Origin: Balneolales bacterium
Lineage (GTDB): Bacteria > Bacteroidota > Rhodothermia > Balneolales > Natronogracilivirgulaceae
Length of the DNA stretch: 6,870 nucleotides
Assembly (NCBI GenBank): GCA_007120555.1
Contig: SKNL01000013.1
Coordinates: forward strand, 1 to 6,870
Direction: 5' to 3'
Part shown: piece by piece, positions 1-5,716 of the stretch
How positions within the stretch are numbered: the first letter of the stretch is position 1
How the letters are laid out: every line of letters starts with the position of its first letter
Program-made: the position numbers and the translations under genes
Notes under the pieces: generated by a model
Seen by the model: only the letters and a program-made list of their open reading frames with translations
What the model was told of the DNA's origin: nothing
The model's database searches: none

Positions 1-861
1 CATATAGGCCGCATTCTCTCTGACCGCATCCAGCGGAGTGGTGCCGGTATAGGCCTCCTGTTCCACGATAAAGTATTTCATGCCGTTTTCTTTGGCAAGT
101 TTCAGTATTCGCGGGAAATCGATGGTACCGGTGCCCAGAATGGTGGATTCCATGTCACCTCCCTCACCGCCATCAATGCCGAATATTCCATCCTTCACAT
201 GAGAGGAGGTAAACCTGTTTGGATATGCACGGATCCATTCTTCGGGATCGTGTCCGCCTGCCACCACCCAGTAGATATCCATCTGATACTCAACCAGCTC
301 AGGATCCGTATTGTCCATCAGGATCTTTTGCGGCACTTCCCCGTCCATTTCATGAAATGTATAGGCATGGTTATGATAGGCAAATTTGATTCCGGCACTT
401 TTAGCAACCCGGCCAATTTCATTGAACCTATCGGCCATTTCGCGGTAGGCATCCAGATTGCCCTGGGCGCCTATCCATGGACATACCAGATACGAAACCC
501 CGATCTCGGCAGCCTCCGCAGCTTTCCGTTCAAAATCATTGAACACATCGGCATGTGATGATATCAAGGTCAGATCAAGATCATCCATCAATTTTTTAAA
601 ACCGATGTTTCCCATACCCCAATACATTCCCATCGGACCTTCATAGCTTTCAATTTGCTTGTACCCAAACCCCGCAACCTGCCGGATGACCACTTCCGGG
701 TTATCGACGATAACATCCCGAAGCGTATACAACTGCAACCCGAACGGCATCTGTCGTTGATTGGCGGCATTGCAAAAACTTACAAATGGTGTGCTTGCCA
801 GGGCTGCACCGGCAGCAAGAAAACCGGAAGCCTTTAGAAATGACCGGCGAGAAGAGCTCAT
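1..861 (-). CDS. Tat-exported sugar phosphate isomerase/epimerase-like TIM-barrel protein (3' end cut by window)
   Basis: An open frame of 287 codons runs from the ATG at 861-859 to the window edge without a stop. The N-terminus (residues 1-30) is a Tat signal: SRRSFLK at 4-10 followed by a hydrophobic alanine-rich stretch. The mature part fits the xylose isomerase-like TIM barrel (AP endonuclease 2 superfamily). It opens with PFGLQLYTLRD at 39-49, then IESYEG (70-75), SSHAD (101-105), YHNHAY (162-167), QMDIYW (193-198), SSHVKD (219-224) and VEQEAYTG (266-273). E71, D195, H221 and E267 are candidate metal or catalytic positions by family analogy. The frame ends near VRENAAYM, close to the usual C-terminus, so probably only a few residues are missing. 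It is the last visible gene of a three-gene minus-strand operon, 54 bp after the DUF1080 gene. Members in such clusters act on keto-sugars rather than sugar phosphates, and a periplasmic location argues against a phosphorylated substrate. The exact reaction is unknown. No Shine-Dalgarno is seen before the start. Confidence 0.9.
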   Translation of the reverse strand, partial: MSSSRRSFLKASGFLAAGAALASTPFVSFCNAANQRQMPFGLQLYTLRDVIVDNPEVVIRQVAGFGYKQIESYEGPMGMYWGMGNIGFKKLMDDLDLTLISSHADVFNDFERKAAEAAEIGVSYLVCPWIGAQGNLDAYREMADRFNEIGRVAKSAGIKFAYHNHAYTFHEMDGEVPQKILMDNTDPELVEYQMDIYWVVAGGHDPEEWIRAYPNRFTSSHVKDGIFGIDGGEGGDMESTILGTGTIDFPRILKLAKENGMKYFIVEQEAYTGTTPLDAVRENAAYM

Positions 862-915
862 GAGATATCTGATTATGTTAATAATGCCTGTGAATGGCTT
901 TATTCATCGAAAAAC

Positions 916-1707
916 TCAATCCATTTGCAGGATTTTTATATTCCGGAACCAGACATCATCGCCATGGTCCTGAAGGGCAATATATCCCGGACGATTAATT
1001 CCGAATTCAGGAAACTCGGCGAATTTTGATTCGGCTATCATTCTGTCCCAGGTGGATGTCCCCAGGTGGTATTCAACCACCGGCTCTCCATTTTGGAAAT
1101 GGACCACAGTTCCCCGGTAAACCAACACTTCTGCATGGTTCCATTCACCGGCAGGCCTGGTGTTTTGAGGATTCGCTGGTATAAGGTCATAAAGCGCCCC
1201 GGCTTTCCGGTTTCCGTCCACTCCAAGCATGGCATCCGGATGTCGGTCATTATCCAGAATCTGCATTTCCGGAGCCGATTTCCAAACGGGCTCCCCCTCA
1301 ATTTCCTGACCCAGATAAAAGATACCGGAATTGCCTCCTTCGGATATCTTCCATTCGAGGGAAAGGCGGAAATTGTGGAATTTTTGATCATAGATAATGT
1401 CGCCGCCTTCTCCGCCGGCTTCTCCCATGCCAGTACCAATACAACGAAGGGTTCCGTCTTCTACTTCCCATCCACCGGCCGGAAACTCGGGCTGATTATA
1501 TCCGCGCCAGCCATCGGTGGTTTCACCGTCAAAAAGCAGTATCCAGCCCTGCTGGATTTCTTCATCGGTAAGCGTATTGTGAGCAACGGGCCTTTCGTCC
1601 TTGGAGCCGCATGCGACAGCAAATCCACAGATTAAAAGCATAATAATTAAATACTTGAAAGTGAAATGGTTACGTACGTTTTTATAGTTGTTCATGGATA
1701 TAACCAT
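916..1707 (-). CDS. DUF1080 / 3-keto-disaccharide hydrolase family lipoprotein
   Basis: This 263-residue protein matches the DUF1080 concanavalin-like fold, now named for 3-keto-disaccharide hydrolases. Numbered from the 1707 start, a hydrophobic segment at about 18-32 ends in AVAC with Cys33, a plausible lipobox, so the protein is probably lipid-anchored facing the periplasm or outer membrane. The mature domain begins with the typical LLFDGETTDGWRGY (57-70), then WEVEDGTLRC (80-89), GGNSGIFY (124-131), EMQILDN (147-153), KAGALYDL (168-175), GEWN (187-190), GYIALQDHG (241-249) and WFRNIKI (253-259), the usual order for the family. Family knowledge: such proteins hydrolyse glycosides oxidised at C3, or bind related sugars. 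The gene starts 49 bp after the Gfo/Idh/MocA stop and ends 54 bp before the TIM-barrel gene, so it is mid-operon. An in-frame ATG at 1695 gives MNNYKN... and is an equally good start; neither has a clear ribosome binding site. Length is ordinary for the family. Confidence 0.92.
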   Translation of the reverse strand: MVISMNNYKNVRNHFTFKYLIIMLLICGFAVACGSKDERPVAHNTLTDEEIQQGWILLFDGETTDGWRGYNQPEFPAGGWEVEDGTLRCIGTGMGEAGGEGGDIIYDQKFHNFRLSLEWKISEGGNSGIFYLGQEIEGEPVWKSAPEMQILDNDRHPDAMLGVDGNRKAGALYDLIPANPQNTRPAGEWNHAEVLVYRGTVVHFQNGEPVVEYHLGTSTWDRMIAESKFAEFPEFGINRPGYIALQDHGDDVWFRNIKILQMD

Positions 1708-1756
1708 TAATGTTTATGTGTGTAAGATTAGTTAGGTAATCGTATCAGGATATTCG

Positions 1757-3244
1757 TCAAGAGGGAATGTCCGGCAGATCCCATCCTGTCCGATATTCGT
1801 GTTTAATAAGCCCCTCAGCAAATTCACGCGCATTAATCGGATCCGTTAGTTCCTGCTCAAACGTCGGGTGTCCGTCTTCAATGACGAAGCCATCCTCAAT
1901 AATGATTCTGAGTGATTCATGATCGGAAATATTGGTGAACTGCATCTTGTCACCATCCCATTCAAGAACTTTGTGCAATCCCTGAAGCCGAACCGCCAGC
2001 ACTCCCATTACAACCATCTCATTAAATGGACCCGCTTCTTTGAAATAGGATTTGGCTTCTACCCTGGATTCAGGGCTTTCTTTGCATGCCCGCACCCAGT
2101 CCAGTTCATGATTGGTCTCAACCCTCCGTTCCGTTTTGGGAACCGACGGTTCGTTACCTGACAACAGCCATGGATCACTGCCATAGCAACCGCATGCAAG
2201 CGTATCTTTAGACCCATAAAACAGTACTCCTCCTCCCCGGTGATTCATGTTCCTTCCGGCTGGCCAGCCCTCGGGCTTGAGAGGCTCAATACCACCGTCG
2301 AACCAGTGCACGTCAACTTCCGGCAAAGCAATTTTAAGATTGCTCTTGCGCTCAGGGAATGTCAACTTCACTTTTTGAGCTACCGGGGCGGAATCCATAA
2401 GCAGCATTGTGGAGCTGCCCTGTACTTTAGTGGGATATCCAAGCTGAAGCGCCTTGAAGACAGGATGAACAATATGACAAGCCATATCACCGAGTGCTCC
2501 GGTTCCGAAATCCCACCATCCGCGGAAATTCCATGGGGTATAGGCTTCATTATAAGGGCGCATTTTTGCTGGTCCGATGAATAAATCCCAATTCAATGTA
2601 TCTGGAACTTGTTGTGCCTCTTCGGGAGTATTCAGACCCTGCGGCCAGATCGGCCGGTCGGTAAATGTTTCTACCCGGGTTACTTCTCCGATCACTCCCT
2701 CGGAGATCCATTCGGTCATCAGGTTAACACCTTCATCGGATGCCCCCTGATTGCCCATTTGAGTAGCAACACCATATTTTTCAGCAAGTTTGGTGAGCAG
2801 ACGGGATTCATAAACGGTATGTGTTAGCGGTTTTTCCACATAAACATGTTTCCCCATTGTCATGGCATGTGCCGCAATTGCTGCGTGAGTATGATCGGAT
2901 GTTGCCACAACTACAGCGTCAATATCACTGGCCATTTCATCATACATCTTTCGCCAGTCCCAATATTTTTTTGCATTGGGAAAATATTCAAAACAATTTC
3001 TGGCATACCGCCAGTCTACATCACAGAGCGCAACAATATTTTCGGTTACTTCCATCTCACGAAGCAGGCGAAAGCCCTTGCCGCCGACACCTACACCGGC
3101 TATATTCAGTTTATCACTCGGGGCGCGATGCCCAAGGCCGCCAACTACATAACTTGGCAAAATCGTGAAAGCGGCGGTCGTTGCAGCGGATTTGGCGATA
3201 AAATCCCGACGGGTGATCCCCCCCATCTTTTGTTTCTTTTCCAT
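1757..3244 (-). CDS. Tat-exported Gfo/Idh/MocA family oxidoreductase (first copy, operon leader)
   Basis: This 495-residue NAD(P)-dependent oxidoreductase is the first gene of the minus-strand operon. From the chosen start (MEKKQKM) the Tat motif TRRDFIAK lies at 11-18 and a hydrophobic segment follows to about residue 36. The Rossmann fold begins with NIAGVGVGGKG, whose GxGxxG is at 50-55, followed by ALCDVD. The family EKP motif is at 137-139 (HVYVEKPLTH). GALGDMACHIVH at 249-260 supplies D253 and H257, in the usual D-x3-H place of the active site. The C-terminal half is the family's beta-sheet substrate domain. Exported Gfo/Idh enzymes are known to fold in the cytoplasm around a tightly held nucleotide before Tat transport, as in Zymomonas glucose-fructose oxidoreductase. 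Here oxidation or reduction of a sugar or glycoside hydroxyl in the periplasm is inferred from the DUF1080 and TIM-barrel partners. An upstream in-frame ATG at 3292 would add 16 polar residues; 3244 is preferred because it leaves a normal-length n-region. Neither start has a strong Shine-Dalgarno. Confidence 0.93.
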   Translation of the reverse strand: MEKKQKMGGITRRDFIAKSAATTAAFTILPSYVVGGLGHRAPSDKLNIAGVGVGGKGFRLLREMEVTENIVALCDVDWRYARNCFEYFPNAKKYWDWRKMYDEMASDIDAVVVATSDHTHAAIAAHAMTMGKHVYVEKPLTHTVYESRLLTKLAEKYGVATQMGNQGASDEGVNLMTEWISEGVIGEVTRVETFTDRPIWPQGLNTPEEAQQVPDTLNWDLFIGPAKMRPYNEAYTPWNFRGWWDFGTGALGDMACHIVHPVFKALQLGYPTKVQGSSTMLLMDSAPVAQKVKLTFPERKSNLKIALPEVDVHWFDGGIEPLKPEGWPAGRNMNHRGGGVLFYGSKDTLACGCYGSDPWLLSGNEPSVPKTERRVETNHELDWVRACKESPESRVEAKSYFKEAGPFNEMVVMGVLAVRLQGLHKVLEWDGDKMQFTNISDHESLRIIIEDGFVIEDGHPTFEQELTDPINAREFAEGLIKHEYRTGWDLPDIPS

Positions 3245-3331
3245 ACTGGCCCTGTTATTATTTGAAGAAATGTTTTTTTGGAGTCTACCCATGGTGCCGA
3301 TTAATTTTAAAAAAAAATTTATTTAAAAAAC
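3245..3331. promoter_or_regulatory. Divergent intergenic region between the two oxidoreductase transcription units
   Basis: This 87-bp stretch separates the minus-strand operon (start 3244) from the plus-strand ApbE remnant (start 3332). Its right half (about 3300-3330) is an almost pure A/T tract of poly-A and poly-T runs, so promoters for both directions most likely lie here. I could not find a convincing Bacteroidota-type pair (TTTG near -33 and TAnnTTTG near -7) and do not place a start site. If the longer ATG at 3292 of the minus-strand gene is used, only 39 bp remain between the genes. Confidence 0.35.
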
Positions 3332-3547
3332 ATGGGAGACTTCTATACCCAGCCATTTAGCAGCAGTTTCTTATTGAAAGTACTCTTTGTTCTATTTATT
3401 TCCAATACGATTGTAGTAAAGGCGGAAACGGTTGGAAATGGCTCCCGTTACACTGTTGAATCACAGCAAATGGGGACGTTCTTTCTTATTACATTGTACC
3501 CGGCCGACCCGGAAGTTTCCCGAATGACTGCAGCTATTTTATTCTGA
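3332..3547 (+). pseudogene. N-terminal remnant of an ApbE-like FAD:protein FMN transferase
   Basis: A 71-residue frame has a clear Sec-type signal peptide (hydrophobic core about 13-29, VLFVLFISNTIVV, then KAE). It is followed by RYTVESQQMGTFFLITLYPAD (39-59), which matches the conserved start of mature ApbE proteins: a beta-strand, then the MGT motif (47-49), then an aliphatic strand ending in Y. ApbE proteins run to about 300 residues. This one stops with a TGA just after MTAAILF, where the first helix (usually AAF-R-I) should continue, and the remaining FMN-transfer domain is not found downstream in any frame. It cannot be an active flavin transferase. The next gene, a Gfo/Idh/MocA oxidoreductase, starts only 80 bp on, so the body of apbE appears deleted in place. 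An alternative is a short exported peptide with chance similarity. The ApbE resemblance is by eye from motif order. Confidence 0.6.
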
Positions 3548-3627
3548 CGGTTTTTTTAAATTACTTTTAATTCCATTTTCTGATGCAGACAATCAATGCC
3601 GGTTTTTTTCATATTTATCCCAAAAAA

Positions 3628-4974
3628 ATGAATACAACAGCTGACCCTGATAAAAATCTCATAACAAGACGCGAATTTGTAAAATCCACAAGCCTGACAG
3701 CCGGCGGTTTGTTAGTGAGTACCATACCGCTGGGCGCAGCCTATGCAGCAGGAAGTGATACACTTAAAGTTGCACTTGTCGGATGCGGAAACAGGGGGAC
3801 CGGGGCGGCATTCCAGACTCTGAATACCGGCGACGGCATCAAACTGGTTGCCATGGCCGATATCCTTGAAGACCGGCTTCAAAGCAGCTATAAACGGCTG
3901 TCAACGGCATATGGTAATACAGACAAGCTGGATGTTCCAAAAGAGCACAGGTTTATCGGATTTGACGGATATAAGCACGCCATTGCATTAGCTGATGTTG
4001 TGCTGTTAGCTACCCCAACATATTTCCGGCCTCTTCATTTTGAAGAAGCCGTTAATAGCGGTAAACAGGTATTCATGGAAAAACCCGTTGCCAGCGATCC
4101 TGCCGGGGTTCGCCGTGTGTTGAAAGCCGCAAAAACCGCTCGCGAAAAAAACCTTAATGTCGTAGTCGGATTACAGCGCCGGTACCAGAATTGCTATCGG
4201 GAAGTTTACAAACGCATCCAGAATGGCGAAGTGGGGGATTTCATTTCAGGTCAGGTATACTGGAACCAGGGTTTGTTTCGTGCGGCCGTGCGCGAACCTC
4301 ATTACAGTGAACTGGAATATCAGATAAGAGGCTGGTACTATTTTATCTGGCTGGCTGGAGATCAGGTTCTGGATCAGCTCATTCACAATCTGGATATTGC
4401 CAATTGGTACCTCGGAGAACATCCGGTTTCGGCTCAGGGCATGGGCGGCTCCGAAGTCCGGACAGGAAAAGAGTATGGTGAAAACTTTGATCATCATGCC
4501 ATCGAGTATACCTATCCTGGCGGTGTGGTGATCAGCAGTCAATGCAGGCAGATCCCGGGGGTTCATAACCGGGTAGATGAACTGTTTCAGGGAACGAAAG
4601 GAACTGCGTATACACGTGGCGGATCTTCAGAGGGAATTATCAGGGATTACAGCAATAATGTTCGTTATGATCATCGGGGAATGGATGATCCCAGTCCGTA
4701 TCAAACTGAACTTGATGAACTTATTGCTTCGATCCGGTCAGGAAACGTAATAAATGATGCAGACTTCGGGGCAAAATCATCAATGACCTCCATAATGGGT
4801 TTCATGGCCAGCCATACCGGACAATTGATCGAATGGGATAAAGCCATAAATTCGAACGGAAAACTGGTGCCGGAACCGGAAGACTTCAGCTGGGACACCC
4901 CCCCTCCCGTTTTACCGGATGAAAATGGATTCTATGCAAAGCCAATTCCCGGGCAAACCAGAACATTTTTATAA
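3628..4974 (+). CDS. Tat-exported Gfo/Idh/MocA family oxidoreductase (second copy)
   Basis: This 448-residue NAD(P)-dependent oxidoreductase starts at MNTTADPDKN. The Tat motif TRREFVK is at 13-19, with a hydrophobic segment and likely cleavage near AYAAG (about 38-42). The Rossmann motif VALVGCGNRGTG places GxGxxG at 52-57, followed by VAMADI. MEKPVAS carries EKP at 151-153. A lysine-rich stretch leads to VGLQRRYQ, and QVLDQLIHNLDIANW contains D249 and H253 in D-x3-H spacing, the expected catalytic pair. It ends KPIPGQTRTFL, as many bacterial members of this subgroup do. It differs clearly from the first copy in length, linker and active-site surroundings, so it is a separate paralogue, not a recent duplicate. 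Its substrate is unknown; context suggests the opposite redox step or another sugar in the same exported pathway. An in-frame ATG at 3583 adds 15 residues and is possible, but 3628 gives a typical Tat n-region. No Shine-Dalgarno is visible; the bases before the start are poly-A. Confidence 0.93.
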   Translation: MNTTADPDKNLITRREFVKSTSLTAGGLLVSTIPLGAAYAAGSDTLKVALVGCGNRGTGAAFQTLNTGDGIKLVAMADILEDRLQSSYKRLSTAYGNTDKLDVPKEHRFIGFDGYKHAIALADVVLLATPTYFRPLHFEEAVNSGKQVFMEKPVASDPAGVRRVLKAAKTAREKNLNVVVGLQRRYQNCYREVYKRIQNGEVGDFISGQVYWNQGLFRAAVREPHYSELEYQIRGWYYFIWLAGDQVLDQLIHNLDIANWYLGEHPVSAQGMGGSEVRTGKEYGENFDHHAIEYTYPGGVVISSQCRQIPGVHNRVDELFQGTKGTAYTRGGSSEGIIRDYSNNVRYDHRGMDDPSPYQTELDELIASIRSGNVINDADFGAKSSMTSIMGFMASHTGQLIEWDKAINSNGKLVPEPEDFSWDTPPPVLPDENGFYAKPIPGQTRTFL

Positions 4975-4985
4975 TCCGTCGATAA

Positions 4986-5008
4986 AATTACTGACCCGTG
5001 CTGTAATT
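4986..5008 (+). terminator. Weak candidate hairpin after the second oxidoreductase gene
   Basis: A perfect 6-bp stem, AATTAC (4986-4991) with GTAATT (5003-5008), closes an 11-nt loop beginning 12 bp after the TAA at 4972-4974. The stem is AT-rich and lacks a proper T-run (only CCTTTG follows), so it is a poor rho-independent terminator. It is listed because it is the only hairpin close to this gene end. Confidence 0.25.
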
Positions 5009-5021
5009 GTCCTTTGTTGAC

Positions 5022-5255
5022 TTAATAATCCAGCATCGGTTCAATCCAATAGAAATATCGTCCCGGATTTTTGACTTCGGTATCAGGTTGCTTCAGATCT
5101 GAAAAATTCGGCAGGTTCAATCCGTTCAAAAACCGCTGTAACCGGACAACTTGCATCGTGCTGAAATCCAGGTAAATGTATGATGCATCCAAAAATCGAG
5201 TAAATCCTCCTGATTTACAATAATCCGGCTCTGGTGGAGAGGAATAAAAATAATT
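5022..5255 (-). pseudogene. Start-less coding remnant (C-terminal fragment of an unrecognised gene)
   Basis: On the minus strand, 77 sense codons lie between a TGA at 5256-5258 and a TAA at 5022-5024. The conceptual peptide looks protein-like: it contains GGFTRFLDASYIYLDF, then MQVVRLQRFLNGLNLPNF, and ends GRYFYWIEPMLDY. The only ATG is residue 33 (near 5157), which would leave 45 residues; no good ribosome binding site precedes it. Upstream of the TGA the sequence turns strongly AT-rich and non-coding. The likeliest reading is the 3' end of a gene whose front was lost. I do not recognise the family. The frame may instead be chance, since 77 open codons are not rare, but its codons resemble those of the neighbouring genes. 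Together with the ApbE stump it suggests deletion and decay around 3300-5300. Confidence 0.4.
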
Positions 5256-5257
5256 TC

Positions 5258-5269
5258 AAAAGTACTTTT
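5258..5269. repeat. 12-bp perfect palindrome followed by a T-run
   Basis: AAAAGTACTTTT is a perfect inverted repeat 50 bp before the small membrane-protein start, and it runs into further T residues (5270-5273 region). It could be an operator, a weak terminator for transcription arriving from the left, or chance in AT-rich DNA. Confidence 0.3.
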
Positions 5270-5319
5270 TTTTGGTTATTTTTTATTGATTTAAACAGAA
5301 ACGACCGGACACTATAAAA

Positions 5320-5478
5320 ATGGGTAAAATTGGCATACTTCGCGAGTTTTGGGAGTTTTTGCGGGTGCGCAAAAAGCTCTGGCTTGCTCCGATCGTGTTC
5401 GTTCTGCTTCTGTTAGGACTGTTAATTGTGGCAACCAGCAATACGGCCCTCGCACCTTTCATATATGCCCTGTTCTGA
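5320..5478 (+). CDS. Small single-span membrane protein, DUF5989-like
   Basis: A complete 52-residue gene runs from ATG at 5320 to TGA at 5476-5478. The peptide has an amphipathic, basic N-terminal part, LREFWEFLRVRKKLW (7-21), one strongly hydrophobic helix, APIVFVLLLLGLLIVAT (23-39), and the tail TALAPFIYALF (42-52). This layout, with FL-x-RKK-x-WL before the span and a C-terminal APFIYxLF, is the pattern I recall for the DUF5989 family of roughly 50-residue inner-membrane proteins. Family members are, to my knowledge, often encoded beside carbamoyltransferase genes; none is visible here, although carA, which makes their carbamoyl-phosphate substrate, follows 238 bp downstream. By the positive-inside rule, Arg/Lys 15-19 would keep the N-terminus cytoplasmic. 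No Shine-Dalgarno is present. A hairpin terminator at 5519 separates it from carA, so it is probably its own transcript. Function unknown. Confidence 0.8.
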   Translation: MGKIGILREFWEFLRVRKKLWLAPIVFVLLLLGLLIVATSNTALAPFIYALF

Positions 5479-5518
5479 GTTATCGATCATTATCCCCGAT
5501 GAATACAGATTTTTTATT

Positions 5519-5556
5519 AAAATCCGGCTCTGGCTTTTCAGTGTCGGATTTTTTTT
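5519..5556 (+). terminator. Rho-independent terminator downstream of the DUF5989-like gene
   Basis: The left arm AAAATCCGGC (5519-5528) pairs with the right arm GTCGGATTTT (5543-5552) over 10 bp with one G-T wobble, across a 14-nt loop. The right arm continues into a run of eight T residues (5549-5556). It lies 40 bp after the TGA at 5476-5478, a normal spacing, and isolates the small gene from carA. Confidence 0.65.
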
Positions 5557-5716
5557 AATCCGGATGAGTATTCCGGGCATCGCATCATCGTCCCGGATCC
5601 GGCAAAAAGCCCCGGGCAGACAACCGCCGGTGGCAGCAGACGCTTGCCGGCCCGGGCCAAGGACTTATTTCACATAATCAAAGAACAAACCACACCTGTA
5701 ACCTTTACACGGTTCT
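5557..5716. other. GC-rich leader upstream of carA with nested inverted repeats
   Basis: No gene is visible in these 160 bp. From about 5590 to 5660 the DNA is very GC-rich (43 of 60 bases in 5601-5660). It holds CCGGATCCGG (5593-5602, perfect palindrome), GCCCCGGGC (5609-5617), GGCCCGGGCC (5649-5658, perfect palindrome) and an inner GCCGG/CCGGC pair (5626-5630 and 5647-5651). The two CCCGGG boxes can pair with each other around a loop of about 30 nt. No T-run follows, so it is not a standard terminator. It could be a transcribed leader structure for carA, an intergenic repeat unit, or chance. The last 55 bp before the ATG are AT-richer and could hold the carA promoter, but I cannot place a -10 or -7 box with confidence. 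Confidence 0.35.

Noticed and set aside
199..558. 119-codon plus-strand open frame
   Set aside because: Antisense to the TIM-barrel gene, which has a Tat signal and the full motif order on the other strand.
1066..1635. 189-codon plus-strand open frame
   Set aside because: It lies antisense within the DUF1080 gene, whose domain motifs are unambiguous; the peptide has no recognisable motif.
5349..5558. 69-codon plus-strand open frame across the small membrane-protein gene
   Set aside because: It overlaps the DUF5989-like gene in another frame and reads through the terminator hairpin; the 5320 frame has the coherent membrane-protein pattern.
5644..5678. Sigma70-like pair TTGCCG and CATAAT before carA
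   Set aside because: The spacing is 23 bp, too long for a working promoter, and FCB-group primary sigma factors use different consensus boxes.
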